Shown here: positions 36,899 to 45,958 of the stretch, piece after piece
Layout of the letters: each line of letters opens with the position of its first letter
How positions within the stretch are numbered: position 1 is the first letter of the stretch
Source of the DNA: Guptibacillus hwajinpoensis
GTDB taxonomy: Bacteria; Bacillota; Bacilli; Bacillales; Guptibacillaceae
NCBI RefSeq assembly: GCF_001039475.1
Contig: NZ_LELK01000009.1
Location: 1-64,000 of the forward strand
Length of the DNA: 64,000 nt
Direction: 5' to 3'
Notes under the pieces: generated by a model
What the model was told of the DNA's origin: nothing
Database searches by the model: none
Seen by the model: only the letters and a program-made list of their open reading frames with translations
Made by a program: the position numbers and the translations under genes

Positions 36899-37678
36899 TT
36901 ATTGTGCTGTATACCCTCCATCAATTACAACTGCCTGACCAGTTACACCTTTAGCTTTATCACTCGCTAAAAACATCGTATAATCTGCTATTTCTTGAAC
37001 TGACAGTAACCTTTTTTGTGGTACAAGTGGATAAATCACTTCTTCTAGTACCTTTTCAAGTGGAACATCTCTCGTTGATGCAAGGTCTTCAAGTTGCCCA
37101 CGTACGAGTGGCGTATCAACATATCCAGGGCATACTGCATTCACAGTTATACCATGCTCTGCTCCTTCTAGTGCTGCTACTTTTGTTAATCCAATGACAC
37201 CATGCTTCGCACTGTTGTAAGCTGCTTTACCAGAAAAGCCAACAAGCCCGTTGATTGATGCCATGTTTATGATCCTACCAAACTTTTGTTTTTTCATAAC
37301 TGGAAATACTAGTTTGGTTGCTATGAAAGGAGCAACCAGCATTACCTTTGTTAGCAGCTCGAATTTCTCTATTGGAAAAAATTCAATTTCTGAAACATGT
37401 TGAAGCCCTGCATTATTAATGAATACGTCGATTCGATTGTAGTGATTGAGTGTTTGATTGACTAACTCTTCCACTTCTTTTTCGCTTGTAACATCACAGC
37501 GGATACCAATCGTATCTGCACCTTTTTCATTCATTTCGTATGCAGCCTGCTTTACTTTATCTTCATCTAAGTCGCTTAGAATAACCTGAGCCCCATTTTC
37601 CGCAAAAACAGCGGCTAGCTCTTTACCGATTCCACTTGCTGCCCCAGTAATCACAACTACCTTATTCTCAACTAACAA
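36899..37678 (-). CDS. bdhA: 3-hydroxybutyrate dehydrogenase (SDR)
   Basis: 259-aa classical SDR. NAD motif TGAASGIG (10-17), NNAG, catalytic Ser in MASIN and YNSAKHG (YxxxK), C-terminal TGQAVVIDGGYTAQ. Length and the C-terminus are those of D-3-hydroxybutyrate dehydrogenases (B. subtilis YxjF). Operon context with scoAB and thiolase supports interconversion of 3-hydroxybutyrate and acetoacetate. 21 bp after the permease gene. Confidence 0.85.
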   Translation of the reverse strand: MLVENKVVVITGAASGIGKELAAVFAENGAQVILSDLDEDKVKQAAYEMNEKGADTIGIRCDVTSEKEVEELVNQTLNHYNRIDVFINNAGLQHVSEIEFFPIEKFELLTKVMLVAPFIATKLVFPVMKKQKFGRIINMASINGLVGFSGKAAYNSAKHGVIGLTKVAALEGAEHGITVNAVCPGYVDTPLVRGQLEDLASTRDVPLEKVLEEVIYPLVPQKRLLSVQEIADYTMFLASDKAKGVTGQAVVIDGGYTAQ

Positions 37679-37699
37679 AATTCTTCAACCTCCATTCTA

Positions 37700-39019
37700 T
37701 TAGATTCCGAGTCCAAGACTGAATAATACAATAGCTAGAGCAAGTCCTATTAGAGGAACTATGACGGTTAATGCTCCTACTGCTCCATATGCATCTTGAT
37801 GCGTTTCTCCACAAATAGCTCGGATCGTTGTAACTACATAACCATTATGAGGTAGAGAGTCGAGTGCACCAGAAGAAATCGCAATCGTTCGATGCAATGC
37901 CTCTGCATTCACACCTGCATCAATATAATGAGGTGCAAGAATTGGTAAAGCAATGACCTGACCACCTGATGCAGATCCTGTTAATCCTGCAATCACACTT
38001 ACAGCAATTGCCCCTCCAATTAATGGGCTTCCTGGGATACCTGTCATGAAATTAACAGCTGTTTCAAATGCAGGAACTGCTTTAGCAACGCCACCAAAGC
38101 CAACAACTGCAGCCGTATTACCAATTGCAATTAATGCACCGAGTGTGCCATCCGAAACAGCACGGCCAAAGTTCGCAAAGTATTTCCGGTTTAATAAATA
38201 CGTCGATAGTATACCGCCTAGCAATGCGATAATAAGCGCAGATTGCTTTAAGTCATCGTGGAAAATAAATGAAATAATTAAGACAATCACAAGTGGTACA
38301 AGACCAAGCAAAGGATGTGGCAGTGGACGATTTTCAATTTCTGGATCTTCCTTTCGTCCTTCAAACCGTTCTCCTTTAGCAACCGCTTTTGTAATCATTC
38401 GTTTCAGCCACCAGTAGCCGAACAAAGCCATGAATAGTGCAACAATTAAGCTCACTTCCCAACCTGCATATGGACTCGTATTTAAATATTCGATCGGAAT
38501 CCAGTTTTGAATCTCAGGTGAGCCTGCAGATGTCATAGTGAACGTAACAGAACCAAATGCAAGCGTTGCTGGAATAAACCTTCGTGGTAGATCTGCTTGT
38601 TTAAATAAACTCACTGCCATTGGATATACCGAAAAGGCAACAACAAAGAGACTAACACCGCCGTAAGTTAAGATCGCACAGGCAAGGACGATCGCGAGAA
38701 CGGCTTGCTTTAATCCAAGCTTCTCCACAACCCATTTCGAAACGCTGTCAGCTGCACCACTATCCTCCATTACCTTTCCAAAAATAGCACCGAGTAGGAA
38801 CATTGGAAACCATGCTGCAACAAATCCTGAAAATCCTCCCATATAGTTACCAACATAGTTCGGCATTCCCTCTTCTACAAGCTGTGGAAAAAGTGGTAAT
38901 CCACTTAGTAAAGCTACCACAATTGCGCATAGCGGTCCTGCTACAAGTAGATTCATACCCTTCATCGTGAGATAGATGAGAAGTAGTAGTCCGCCAATTA
39001 AACCAATCATACTTAACAT
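37700..39019 (-). CDS. GntP-family permease (probable hydroxybutyrate/short-chain acid uptake)
   Basis: 439 aa, about 12 helices. GntP family features include LLGAIFGKVMEDSGAADSVSKW and GLTGSASGGQVIALPIL. The B. subtilis counterpart in the same cluster is YxjC. Position between scoB and bdhA suggests uptake of 3-hydroxybutyrate or acetoacetate rather than gluconate; that is inference from context. Confidence 0.82.
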   Translation of the reverse strand: MLSMIGLIGGLLLLIYLTMKGMNLLVAGPLCAIVVALLSGLPLFPQLVEEGMPNYVGNYMGGFSGFVAAWFPMFLLGAIFGKVMEDSGAADSVSKWVVEKLGLKQAVLAIVLACAILTYGGVSLFVVAFSVYPMAVSLFKQADLPRRFIPATLAFGSVTFTMTSAGSPEIQNWIPIEYLNTSPYAGWEVSLIVALFMALFGYWWLKRMITKAVAKGERFEGRKEDPEIENRPLPHPLLGLVPLVIVLIISFIFHDDLKQSALIIALLGGILSTYLLNRKYFANFGRAVSDGTLGALIAIGNTAAVVGFGGVAKAVPAFETAVNFMTGIPGSPLIGGAIAVSVIAGLTGSASGGQVIALPILAPHYIDAGVNAEALHRTIAISSGALDSLPHNGYVVTTIRAICGETHQDAYGAVGALTVIVPLIGLALAIVLFSLGLGI

Positions 39020-39034
39020 GACTTTTCCCCCTTA

Positions 39035-39703
39035 TTAATACGCATCATAGCGAATTGATGCTGAAACAATTATGTCTGGTTCTGTTGAATTCTTAACCTC
39101 TTCTAACGTAAATCCATTTGCTATTTCTCTAACAACTAAGCCTTCATTTGTTACATCTAGCACAGCACGATCAGTAATAATACGATTAACGACGCCTTTT
39201 CCAGTTAATGGTAGCGAACACCCGTTAACAATCTTTGGAGCCCCATCCTTGTTAACGTGATCCATAATCACCGTAATTTTTTGGGCTCCATGTACTAGAT
39301 CCATCGCTCCCCCCATACCTTTAATCATCTTACCGGGGATCATCCAATTCGCGAGATCTCCTTGGCTAGAAACTTCCATTCCTCCAAGGATGGCAAGGTC
39401 AATATGCCCTCCGCGAATCATTCCGAACGATTCGGCGCTATTAAAGTAAGAAGCTCCTTTTATTGCTGTTACCGTTTCTTTACCTGCATTAATAAGATCA
39501 GGTTCAACTTCATCTTCAGCTGGATATTCACCAATGCCAAGTAACCCATTCTCTGATTGAAGCACCACAACTTTATCTTCAGAAATATAATTCGCTACTA
39601 GAGTGGGCATTCCAATACCGAGATTGACATAGTAACCGCTCTCAATTTCTTGTTCAGCTCTTCTAGCGATTCGTTCTCTTACGTTGCTTTTAATTCCTTT
39701 CAT
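39035..39703 (-). CDS. scoB: 3-oxoacid CoA-transferase subunit B (ScoB)
   Basis: 222 aa, CoA_transferase family beta subunit. VVLQSENGLLG carries the catalytic Glu of the SENG motif; GGHIDLAILGGMEVSSQGDLANWMIPGK is a family signature. Moves CoA from succinyl-CoA to acetoacetate with ScoA. 12 bp separate it from scoA, so translation is probably coupled. Confidence 0.92.
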   Translation of the reverse strand: MKGIKSNVRERIARRAEQEIESGYYVNLGIGMPTLVANYISEDKVVVLQSENGLLGIGEYPAEDEVEPDLINAGKETVTAIKGASYFNSAESFGMIRGGHIDLAILGGMEVSSQGDLANWMIPGKMIKGMGGAMDLVHGAQKITVIMDHVNKDGAPKIVNGCSLPLTGKGVVNRIITDRAVLDVTNEGLVVREIANGFTLEEVKNSTEPDIIVSASIRYDAY

Positions 39704-39715
39704 TCTATATCTCCC

Positions 39716-40414
39716 CTATCCCTCACGAACGGTTCTTCGTTCGATACGTTTTTCTTGTACTGCTTCAAGTAGTCCCTGTACATAAATACCAGGCGTATGT
39801 ATTTGGTCTGGTTCGATCATGCCAGTCGGTACTATTTGCTCGACTTCTACTAAAGTAACCTTACCAGCTGCAGCAATCATTGGATTAAAATTACGTGCCG
39901 TTTTGTTGTAAATCAAGTTCCCCATTTCATCTGCTTTCAGCGCTCTGATGAGGCTATAGTCTGCTTTCAACCCTTTTTCTAACACATATTCCTTTCCATC
40001 AAATACTCTTGTCTCTTTACCCTCAGCCACCGGTGTGCCAACTCCTGCTGGCGTATAAAATGCTGGTATGCCCGCACCACCTGCACGAATTCGTTCAGCA
40101 AGGGTTCCTTGTGGCGTTAATTCCACCTCAAGTTCGCCTGATAGTACCTGACGCTCAAACTCTTTATTTTCTCCAACGTAAGATCCAATCATTTTAGTTA
40201 TTTGATGATTTTTAAGTAGAAGACCAAGTCCCCAATCATCCACACCACAATTATTAGATATTACTGTTAGTCCTTTAACGCCTGACTCAACTAAGCCTAG
40301 AATCATTTGTTCCGGTATCCCAACTAATCCAAATCCACCAACCATTATGGTTGATCCGTCTGCGATATCTTTTACCGCATCATATCCATTCATAAATTGT
40401 CTTTTCATATTCAC
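39716..40414 (-). CDS. scoA: 3-oxoacid CoA-transferase subunit A (ScoA)
   Basis: 232 aa alpha subunit. GSTIMVGGFGLVGIPEQMI and GGAGIPAFYTPAGVGT (CoA-binding glycine loop) are diagnostic. First gene of the operon scoA-scoB-permease-bdhA-thiolase, and directly downstream of a sigma-54 promoter (40444-40459). Confidence 0.92.
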   Translation of the reverse strand: MNMKRQFMNGYDAVKDIADGSTIMVGGFGLVGIPEQMILGLVESGVKGLTVISNNCGVDDWGLGLLLKNHQITKMIGSYVGENKEFERQVLSGELEVELTPQGTLAERIRAGGAGIPAFYTPAGVGTPVAEGKETRVFDGKEYVLEKGLKADYSLIRALKADEMGNLIYNKTARNFNPMIAAAGKVTLVEVEQIVPTGMIEPDQIHTPGIYVQGLLEAVQEKRIERRTVREG

Positions 40415-40443
40415 AACTCCTTTTCGTCTTCTCTTACATATGA

Positions 40444-40459
40444 TGCAAGTTCCATGCCA
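40444..40459 (-). promoter_or_regulatory. Sigma-54 (-24/-12) promoter of the sco operon
   Basis: Minus strand TGGCATG-N4-TTGCA, a near-perfect match to the sigma-54 consensus TGGCACR-N4-TTGCW with GG and GC ten bases apart. It lies 30 bp before scoA and downstream of the enhancer-binding-protein gene. Confidence 0.88.
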
Positions 40460-40523
40460 ATTAGTGAAAGTTCACTAAAATGTAAGCGTTTACTTAACCT
40501 GCGATAAAAAAAACCATTATCGA

Positions 40524-40642
40524 ATTCCGATTTTCCGGAATAAACGCATTATATATACGAAAGTCACAAGTAACTTCTCAATTCATTAACCTATAAAAAC
40601 AAAAATTCCAGAAAAACGGAATGAATTCCGGTTTTCTGGAAA
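40524..40642. promoter_or_regulatory. Three upstream activator dyads for the sigma-54 activator
   Basis: Dyads of form ATTCCR-N6-YGGAAT at 40524-40541, 40605-40622 and 40625-40642. The last two have centres exactly 20 bp apart (about two helical turns) and the first lies 81 bp nearer the promoter, about 80 bp from the -24/-12 element. Likely binding sites of the regulator encoded immediately upstream. Confidence 0.8.
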
Positions 40643-40645
40643 AAT

Positions 40646-42013
40646 CTAAACCAAATCATACTTATTGATTTTATCGTATAAGCTTGTTTTTCCAATACCA
40701 AGAATTTTTGCAGCAGCAAGTTTATCATTCTCACATTGGATAAGGGTTTTACGTATCGCTTCACATTCTGCTTTTTCTACTATATCCTTAAGCTTACGAT
40801 TACCTGTAACAAGTCCTTCGTTCTCCTTTAAGTAATCAGGAAGAGAAGCAACATCAACTGTTTCTGTTCGGGTTAAATGAACAGATGCTTCAAGAGCATT
40901 TTCAAGTTCACGGGCATTTCCTGGCCAATTGTGTTGAAGAAGTAATTGCATTGCATTATCTTCAATACCAATGACACGCTTGCCAGCCTTCGCAGAAATC
41001 TTTCTAACGAATGATTCTGCTAATGGCTTCACATCTTGCACCCGCTCCCTTAATGCAGGAATAAATAATTGAATTACATTGATGCGATAGAATAGATCTT
41101 CTCGGAATCTCCGTTCTTCTACCATTGCCTCTAAAGGACGATTGGTTGCAGCAATAATTCTTACGTCCACTTTTTTAGTTCGCAGGCTACCGACTCGCTC
41201 TACCTCTCGATCCTGTAATACACGTAAGAGTTTCACCTGCATATTTGCTGGCATATCACCAATTTCATCAAGAAATATCGTACCTTTATCCGCTAGCTCA
41301 AACTTCCCGAGTTTCCCACCTTTTTTTGCTCCAGTAAAAGCTCCTTCTTCATATCCAAACAGCTCAGACTCAAGTAACTGATCAGGTATGGCCCCGCAAT
41401 TCACCTTGATAAATGGACGATTGCTACGTTCACTAAGCTGATGAATGCTATGGGCAAATAACTCTTTGCCAGTTCCGCTTTCTCCACGAATAAGAACGGA
41501 GACGTTTCCGCTCGCAACTTGCTTTACCTTTTCTTTAAGACTTCTTATCGGCTCAGAGGTTCCCACAATGTCATAAAGTGAATAGCTAGCACCATTTTCC
41601 TTTGAGGATCCACTTCGATAATATTCTAATTCAGATAGAAGAACCTTGATATGCGTATTCATCTGTTTCCATTGTTCAGTATCACGAAAAATAACAGTCC
41701 CTACTGCTCCTATTATTTCGTCGTCTTGGTAAATGGGAACTCGGTTTGCAATCATATAATTGCCGCGAATGTACTGTAAATCAGCAAGCTCCATGTTTCC
41801 ACTTCTAGCAACGATATGCATACGGGTATTCTCTATTACATCTGTCACATGTCTTCCTACTACCGTTTCACGATCAACCTCAAGAAATTCACAATATGTT
41901 TTATTCATATAATCAATCATGCCATCTTTGTTAACGACAACTAGCCATTCGTAAGCATTATCAATTATCGTTTCTAGCATTCTGCTTTTTTTTGTAAGTT
42001 CACCGGGGTTCAC
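40646..42013 (-). CDS. Sigma-54-dependent activator with PAS domain
   Basis: 455 aa from the GTG at 42013 (AAAGGAG 8 nt before; an upstream GTG overlaps the RBS). PAS domain at about 10-120, AAA+ core with Walker A GESGTGKE, GAFTGA loop (EEGAFTGAKKGG), Walker B TIFLDEIGDM, arginine-finger region, and a C-terminal Fis-type HTH (KLAAAKILGIGKTSLYDKINKY). Related to BkdR/RocR/AtoC-like regulators. Its gene precedes the sigma-54 promoter and dyads of the sco operon, so it most likely senses a metabolite of ketone-body or short-chain acyl catabolism. Confidence 0.92.
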   Translation of the reverse strand: MNPGELTKKSRMLETIIDNAYEWLVVVNKDGMIDYMNKTYCEFLEVDRETVVGRHVTDVIENTRMHIVARSGNMELADLQYIRGNYMIANRVPIYQDDEIIGAVGTVIFRDTEQWKQMNTHIKVLLSELEYYRSGSSKENGASYSLYDIVGTSEPIRSLKEKVKQVASGNVSVLIRGESGTGKELFAHSIHQLSERSNRPFIKVNCGAIPDQLLESELFGYEEGAFTGAKKGGKLGKFELADKGTIFLDEIGDMPANMQVKLLRVLQDREVERVGSLRTKKVDVRIIAATNRPLEAMVEERRFREDLFYRINVIQLFIPALRERVQDVKPLAESFVRKISAKAGKRVIGIEDNAMQLLLQHNWPGNARELENALEASVHLTRTETVDVASLPDYLKENEGLVTGNRKLKDIVEKAECEAIRKTLIQCENDKLAAAKILGIGKTSLYDKINKYDLV

Positions 42014-42081
42014 CTCAGCCACTCCTTTAGTAGTTCTATCTTCTATTGTATCACTCTCTTAGATTGCTGATTTAGACTAAA

Positions 42082-42108
42082 AAAACTGCCGAGTATAAAC
42101 CGGCAGCC
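42082..42108 (-). terminator. Intrinsic terminator of the GNAT gene
   Basis: Minus strand CTGCCG / CGGCAG stem followed by TTTTTTTAG. Confidence 0.75.
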
Positions 42109-42114
42109 TCCACA

Positions 42115-42555
42115 TTAGCTAACTTGATAAGATAGACGAATCATATCTCGGCAGCGAATGCCGTCCTCCACAATTGGCTCAGGATAATCGTCAAAGAAAC
42201 CTTGGACAATACCGCATATTCTAAAGCCACATTTTTGATATAAAGCAAGTTGAGCTATGCTCGAATTACCTGTGCCGATTTCTACTGAAGTCACACCCAT
42301 CTCTTTTGCACGCTGTAAAGCATCTTGAATAAGCTGTTTTCCTAGTCCCCTTCCTCTTTCCTCCTCTTTGACAGCAATGTTCATTATTTCTGCTTTATTA
42401 GAGGTGTGTGTCACTAAGATATAGACACCCACCACTTCTTGATCGACTGCTATAAAGCATTTTCCTTTTTGAACATATTCTCTAATCTTATGAATAGACG
42501 GATCTGCTTCAAGAAGAAGTTCATATGGATAATTCTCTGTTTCTTCTATAATCAT
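42115..42555 (-). CDS. GNAT family N-acetyltransferase
   Basis: 146 aa from the ATG at 42555 (GGAGGTG 9 nt upstream; the frame extends four codons to GTG). Contains EEERGRGLGKQLIQDAL (acetyl-CoA loop) and NSSIAQLALYQKCGFRICG (N..A..YxKxGF). Resembles YhhY/YjcK-like GNATs of unknown substrate. Follows an exported-protein gene on the same strand by 19 bp and may share its transcript. Confidence 0.88.
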   Translation of the reverse strand: MIIEETENYPYELLLEADPSIHKIREYVQKGKCFIAVDQEVVGVYILVTHTSNKAEIMNIAVKEEERGRGLGKQLIQDALQRAKEMGVTSVEIGTGNSSIAQLALYQKCGFRICGIVQGFFDDYPEPIVEDGIRCRDMIRLSYQVS

Positions 42556-42573
42556 GAACACAATCACCTCCTC

Positions 42574-44058
42574 TTATCGAAGATTAAATGTCATTTTGCT
42601 ACCACTTACTTTCTTATGAATAGGAAACTGACTCAGCTTCACTGTTACTTCACTCGAACGCTTAAAGAATTCTTTCTTTACATGGAATTCTTGAATCTCT
42701 TTATCTGGCATCGTCTCAGATGAACTGCCATATGATTCTGCTAGCTCCCCATTCTCATTGCTGATTTCAATAAGCGGTCCTACATTATAGTAACCTTCTG
42801 AATTTGATTGAGACTCCGTTTTATTGTACTTTAAGTTCTGCATCTCTTCAGTTACCATGTTAAACCACATCTGAAACCGGTCTCCGGGAATGTCTTCAAG
42901 TTGAATGCCTATGCCTAACACATCGCTCGGTCCTTCATCTACTTCATAGCCAGGTAATGCATTGGATAAACCAGCATATGATACGGTCATTCCATTTCTT
43001 GTTCCTAGCTCTTCCAACACATCTAGCTTATCTCCTTTGGACAACGCAAGTCCCCTGTTAATCATTTCACTATTAATTGTATAGGAGAGTGGTTCATTAC
43101 GATCGATGAAATCTAATGCACGCACCTGAACTTGAAAGGTGTCAGGAGTACTCTCGAATGTAGGTAAACTCACTTCGTAATGATTGTCCTTCTTCATTAC
43201 TGGATAATATCCTTCGCTCATCACCTTTCCATTTGAAACTGTATCAAGTGTTATACCTTGCAAGTTTTCATCTGTTTTCTCAAGCTGAAATGAAAGGTTA
43301 AGATGATGCATTCTAAACACCAAATCCTTCCACTTTACTTGAAGGCCATTGTCCAAATTCGTTGTCTTATTTAGTTCGAATGCTTCAAGCGTCTGATCAA
43401 ATTGTGGGTTGAACGATGTGTCGAAAGAAATAGAATCCAGTGCCTCTCCTCTTCCAGAGTCTCGAACCATTTCAGGATTCACTAGCGTTATGTAATCAAC
43501 GTTGTTCCATTCGTATACTTGTTGAAATTCGTCATATGCTTCTTCAGAGTCTACCATGTTAATCGCAATTCCTCTGTATAGTTTGTGCTTATACACATAA
43601 CTTTGCGGAATCGTATTCGGTCCCCTATTCGATAATTTGTTAACGTTCATTGAGATAGAGTTCTCTTTAGAATGCAGAGAAAGTTCATTAAAAGTAAGTT
43701 GTGGTATATCCTTTTCGTTCTGATCCTCTGGAAGCAAATCTACACTGTAAATCATGTGAAGGTAATGATCCTGCATCCATACCTTTTCTATTTCTAGTGT
43801 CCGTCTTTCTTTCACTAATACTTTCTCTAGATCCACATCTTGAAAAAGTTGATATTCTATAGGCATAAATGAGCCAGTAAGTTCTTGCGAGATTTGTTCG
43901 AATACTTTAGTTTCACTTTGTACTTCGTTGAACTCCTTATTAATCTCAAAGGTTGGTTCACTATTTTGACTCCAATTAAGATAAACAAGAAACGCCCCGA
44001 ACAGAAGTAGAACAGGTATAAGCTTCATACCTATTTTCTTACGTTTAGTATCTTTCAT
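42574..44058 (-). CDS. Unknown exported or membrane-anchored protein
   Basis: 494 aa from the ATG at 44058 (AAAGGAG 6 nt before). A basic N-terminus and one hydrophobic segment (IGMKLIPVLLLFGAFLVYLNW) are followed by a large extracytoplasmic region rich in beta-strand patterns and acidic residues, without cysteines or a catalytic motif that I recognise. There is no lipobox. It could be an anti-sigma-like or stress-sensing ectodomain; no function is claimed. Confidence 0.65.
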   Translation of the reverse strand: MKDTKRKKIGMKLIPVLLLFGAFLVYLNWSQNSEPTFEINKEFNEVQSETKVFEQISQELTGSFMPIEYQLFQDVDLEKVLVKERRTLEIEKVWMQDHYLHMIYSVDLLPEDQNEKDIPQLTFNELSLHSKENSISMNVNKLSNRGPNTIPQSYVYKHKLYRGIAINMVDSEEAYDEFQQVYEWNNVDYITLVNPEMVRDSGRGEALDSISFDTSFNPQFDQTLEAFELNKTTNLDNGLQVKWKDLVFRMHHLNLSFQLEKTDENLQGITLDTVSNGKVMSEGYYPVMKKDNHYEVSLPTFESTPDTFQVQVRALDFIDRNEPLSYTINSEMINRGLALSKGDKLDVLEELGTRNGMTVSYAGLSNALPGYEVDEGPSDVLGIGIQLEDIPGDRFQMWFNMVTEEMQNLKYNKTESQSNSEGYYNVGPLIEISNENGELAESYGSSSETMPDKEIQEFHVKKEFFKRSSEVTVKLSQFPIHKKVSGSKMTFNLR

Positions 44059-44151
44059 CCCATTCTCCTTTACATATATTCCACGCAAACTTATCATACT
44101 ATTCTTTCAATTAATGAGTAAAGGATTGCCAGATCAAAATGTTTAAACAAA

Positions 44152-44408
44152 AGGCTCTTCATTTTCGCTTTAAGTGGGGGGGGTGATTTCCGCTCCAATA
44201 AGAAGTGTGGTTTTTCAATAATTATTTCAAAAGCAATAATCTTTTAGAAAGATTCTTTTCATATACATTGTTGAATATGAGTGGGTTAATTTCCGCTCCA
44301 GGATGCTCGCTTTCCACGGGGCGGGCGGTGAGCCTCCTTCCGCTCCAATCACTAAGTGTGGTTTTTTCAATAATTGTTTCAAAAGCAACAATCTTTTAGA
44401 AAAGAGCC
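44152..44408. repeat. Two tandem internally deleted palindromic repeats
   Basis: The first (44152-44256) keeps AGGCTCTTC, then CCGCTCCAATAAGAAGTGTGG and the right end CAATAATCTTTTAG: the whole core between the two CCGCTCCA boxes is gone. The second (about 44250-44408) has CCAGGATGCTCGCTTTCC...GGCGGTGAGCCTCCTTCCGCTCC, with the right half of the core deleted, and ends CAATCTTTTAGAAAAGAGCC. They fill the gap 44059-44437. Confidence 0.8.
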
Positions 44409-44413
44409 AAATA

Positions 44414-44441
44414 AAAAAACCATGTATTAGACATGGTTTAA
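44414..44441 (-). terminator. Intrinsic terminator of the small membrane protein gene
   Basis: Minus strand AAACCATGT / ACATGGTTT stem followed by TTTTATT; overlaps the stop codon of the gene ending at 44438. Confidence 0.75.
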
Positions 44442-44677
44442 GAGACTTTGACTTTGGATGTAACAAATATACTTACAACAAATGAGATTACTAAACTGAT
44501 TAAATCAATAGGATTGTATAGAAGACCAAAGGTTAAGCTTTCGGTCAACTGTTGTCCTTTGCTCCATGCTCCCAACCATCCAGACTGAAATGCTGTATTT
44601 ACGAGAGCACTCATAAGCAAATTAACAATAAAATAAAAACAAATTAAGCTAATGGTAAAAATAATATACTTCTTCAA
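44438..44677 (-). CDS. Small two-helix membrane protein, unknown
   Basis: 79 aa with TTG start and a poor RBS. Two hydrophobic stretches (ISLICFYFIVNLLM and NPIDLISLVISFVVSIFV). Similar small YfmK/YfzA-like membrane proteins occur in Bacillus, but I cannot name a family. The terminator after it supports a real gene. Confidence 0.5.
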   Translation of the reverse strand: MKKYIIFTISLICFYFIVNLLMSALVNTAFQSGWLGAWSKGQQLTESLTFGLLYNPIDLISLVISFVVSIFVTSKVKVS

Positions 44678-44815
44678 ATGGCCCTACCCCTTCAAAAAAC
44701 GGCTTCCATACTATTGTAACCTGTTTGAATTGGATTTCTCAAATCATCCTTTTGTATACACTTTTCAAAGCGAAATCCATACGGTAATAGTATCATGTTT
44801 TGGGGAGGATCAAAG

Positions 44816-45175
44816 ATGTATAACGAACAATACAGGCTTAATTGGGTTCCCTATTATCCTTACCCTCACGTCTATCCGTTTTTACGTTATCCACCTGTAG
44901 AAGTAACTCGCTTTCAAAGGTCTGCCCATACCTCTTGTCAACTCATGAACGAAGCACAGATACTTCTTGAGAAAGTTCAAAGAGACACTAACTTTGCGCA
45001 TGAGTTAAAAGATGCAGCTCAGAAAAATGATCATTCGCATTTGGAAATGCTTATCAGGAGTGCTGGCGTGACATCATCCTTTCATACCGCTTTCACTCCT
45101 GATGCGATTCGAATTGACCTTACAGCTGGAAACGAGGATAACTGTAGTGAAGTAACGGTCAAACTCTGTTGGTAA
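44816..45175 (+). CDS. Conserved Bacillaceae small protein, unknown function
   Basis: 119 aa from the ATG at 44816 (GGGGAGGATC upstream). Tyr/Pro-rich head (YYPYPHVYPFLRYPPVEVTRF) then a helical region (ANEAQILLEKVQRD-like pattern) and a C-terminus of alternating polar/hydrophobic residues. The Pro/Tyr-rich head resembles spore-associated Bacillus proteins. Role unknown; no cofactor motif. Confidence 0.6.
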   Translation: MYNEQYRLNWVPYYPYPHVYPFLRYPPVEVTRFQRSAHTSCQLMNEAQILLEKVQRDTNFAHELKDAAQKNDHSHLEMLIRSAGVTSSFHTAFTPDAIRIDLTAGNEDNCSEVTVKLCW

Positions 45176-45193
45176 TATAAGCATTTGTGCATC

Positions 45194-45226
45194 AAAAAAG
45201 CCCGGGTATTAACACACCGGGCTTTT
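45194..45226. terminator. Bidirectional intrinsic terminator
   Basis: AAAAGCCCGG / CCGGGCTTTT hairpin between convergent genes. Confidence 0.85.
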
Positions 45227-45230
45227 GATA

Positions 45231-45728
45231 CTATTTCACAATTAAGACAGGACAAGGAGACTGCTGCGCTACTTTCTGACTAACACTACCCAGCATCCAT
45301 TTTTTCATACCACTCAGACCCCTACTCCCAATTACAATTAAATCAGCTTCTGTCATTACAGCATGGTCAACAATCTCTTTAGCTGGATCTCCCACCCTCA
45401 CCTCTGACTGAACATTTACACCCATATGATACAGAGTTTCTTTCACTTCTCTTAATAATGCTTCGCCCTTACTCTTTTCAATGAGAACACCGTCACTTCC
45501 TGATTCTTGAACAGGAGACGGAACACCCGCATGACCTTCATTACCAATACTTCCTGTTCCATAAGGAATTCGAGTTTCAGGCTGAGTCGTAAATTTATTT
45601 GACTCCTTTGAGACGTGCACCAAATGAATCGAAGCATGGTTTAATTCTGCCAGCTTAACAGCTTGTTGAAGCGCCTTCTCACTATCTTCCGAACGATCAT
45701 ATGCCACTACGATTTTACTGTACATCAT
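45231..45728 (-). CDS. Universal stress protein (UspA family)
   Basis: 165 aa. Starts YSKIVVAYDRSEDSEKALQQAV and ends with the ATP-binding signature GSRGLSGMKKWMLGSVSQKV (G-x2-G-x9-G-S) and CPVLIVK, so it is the ATP-binding type. A low-complexity insertion near residues 45-80 is slightly longer than usual. ATG follows GAGGAAGAG. Probably stress induced. Confidence 0.9.
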   Translation of the reverse strand: MMYSKIVVAYDRSEDSEKALQQAVKLAELNHASIHLVHVSKESNKFTTQPETRIPYGTGSIGNEGHAGVPSPVQESGSDGVLIEKSKGEALLREVKETLYHMGVNVQSEVRVGDPAKEIVDHAVMTEADLIVIGSRGLSGMKKWMLGSVSQKVAQQSPCPVLIVK

Positions 45729-45958
45729 CTCTTCCTCCTCAAAGTTTGAATTAATAGTGATGTACCCAGTTACAAGATTAGAATAACAGAATAATTGAAA
45801 ACGTATTCATATCGATACAATTTTTACAATACATACATTATCCAGTAACAAAATGAAATTCACTTCATTTCTACATGTATTAATAGGCATTTAGAGTACA
45901 ACCGTGTTTATAGTATAATGAATTCGGTTGATTTGTTTGAATATTGGGGGAATGGTAT

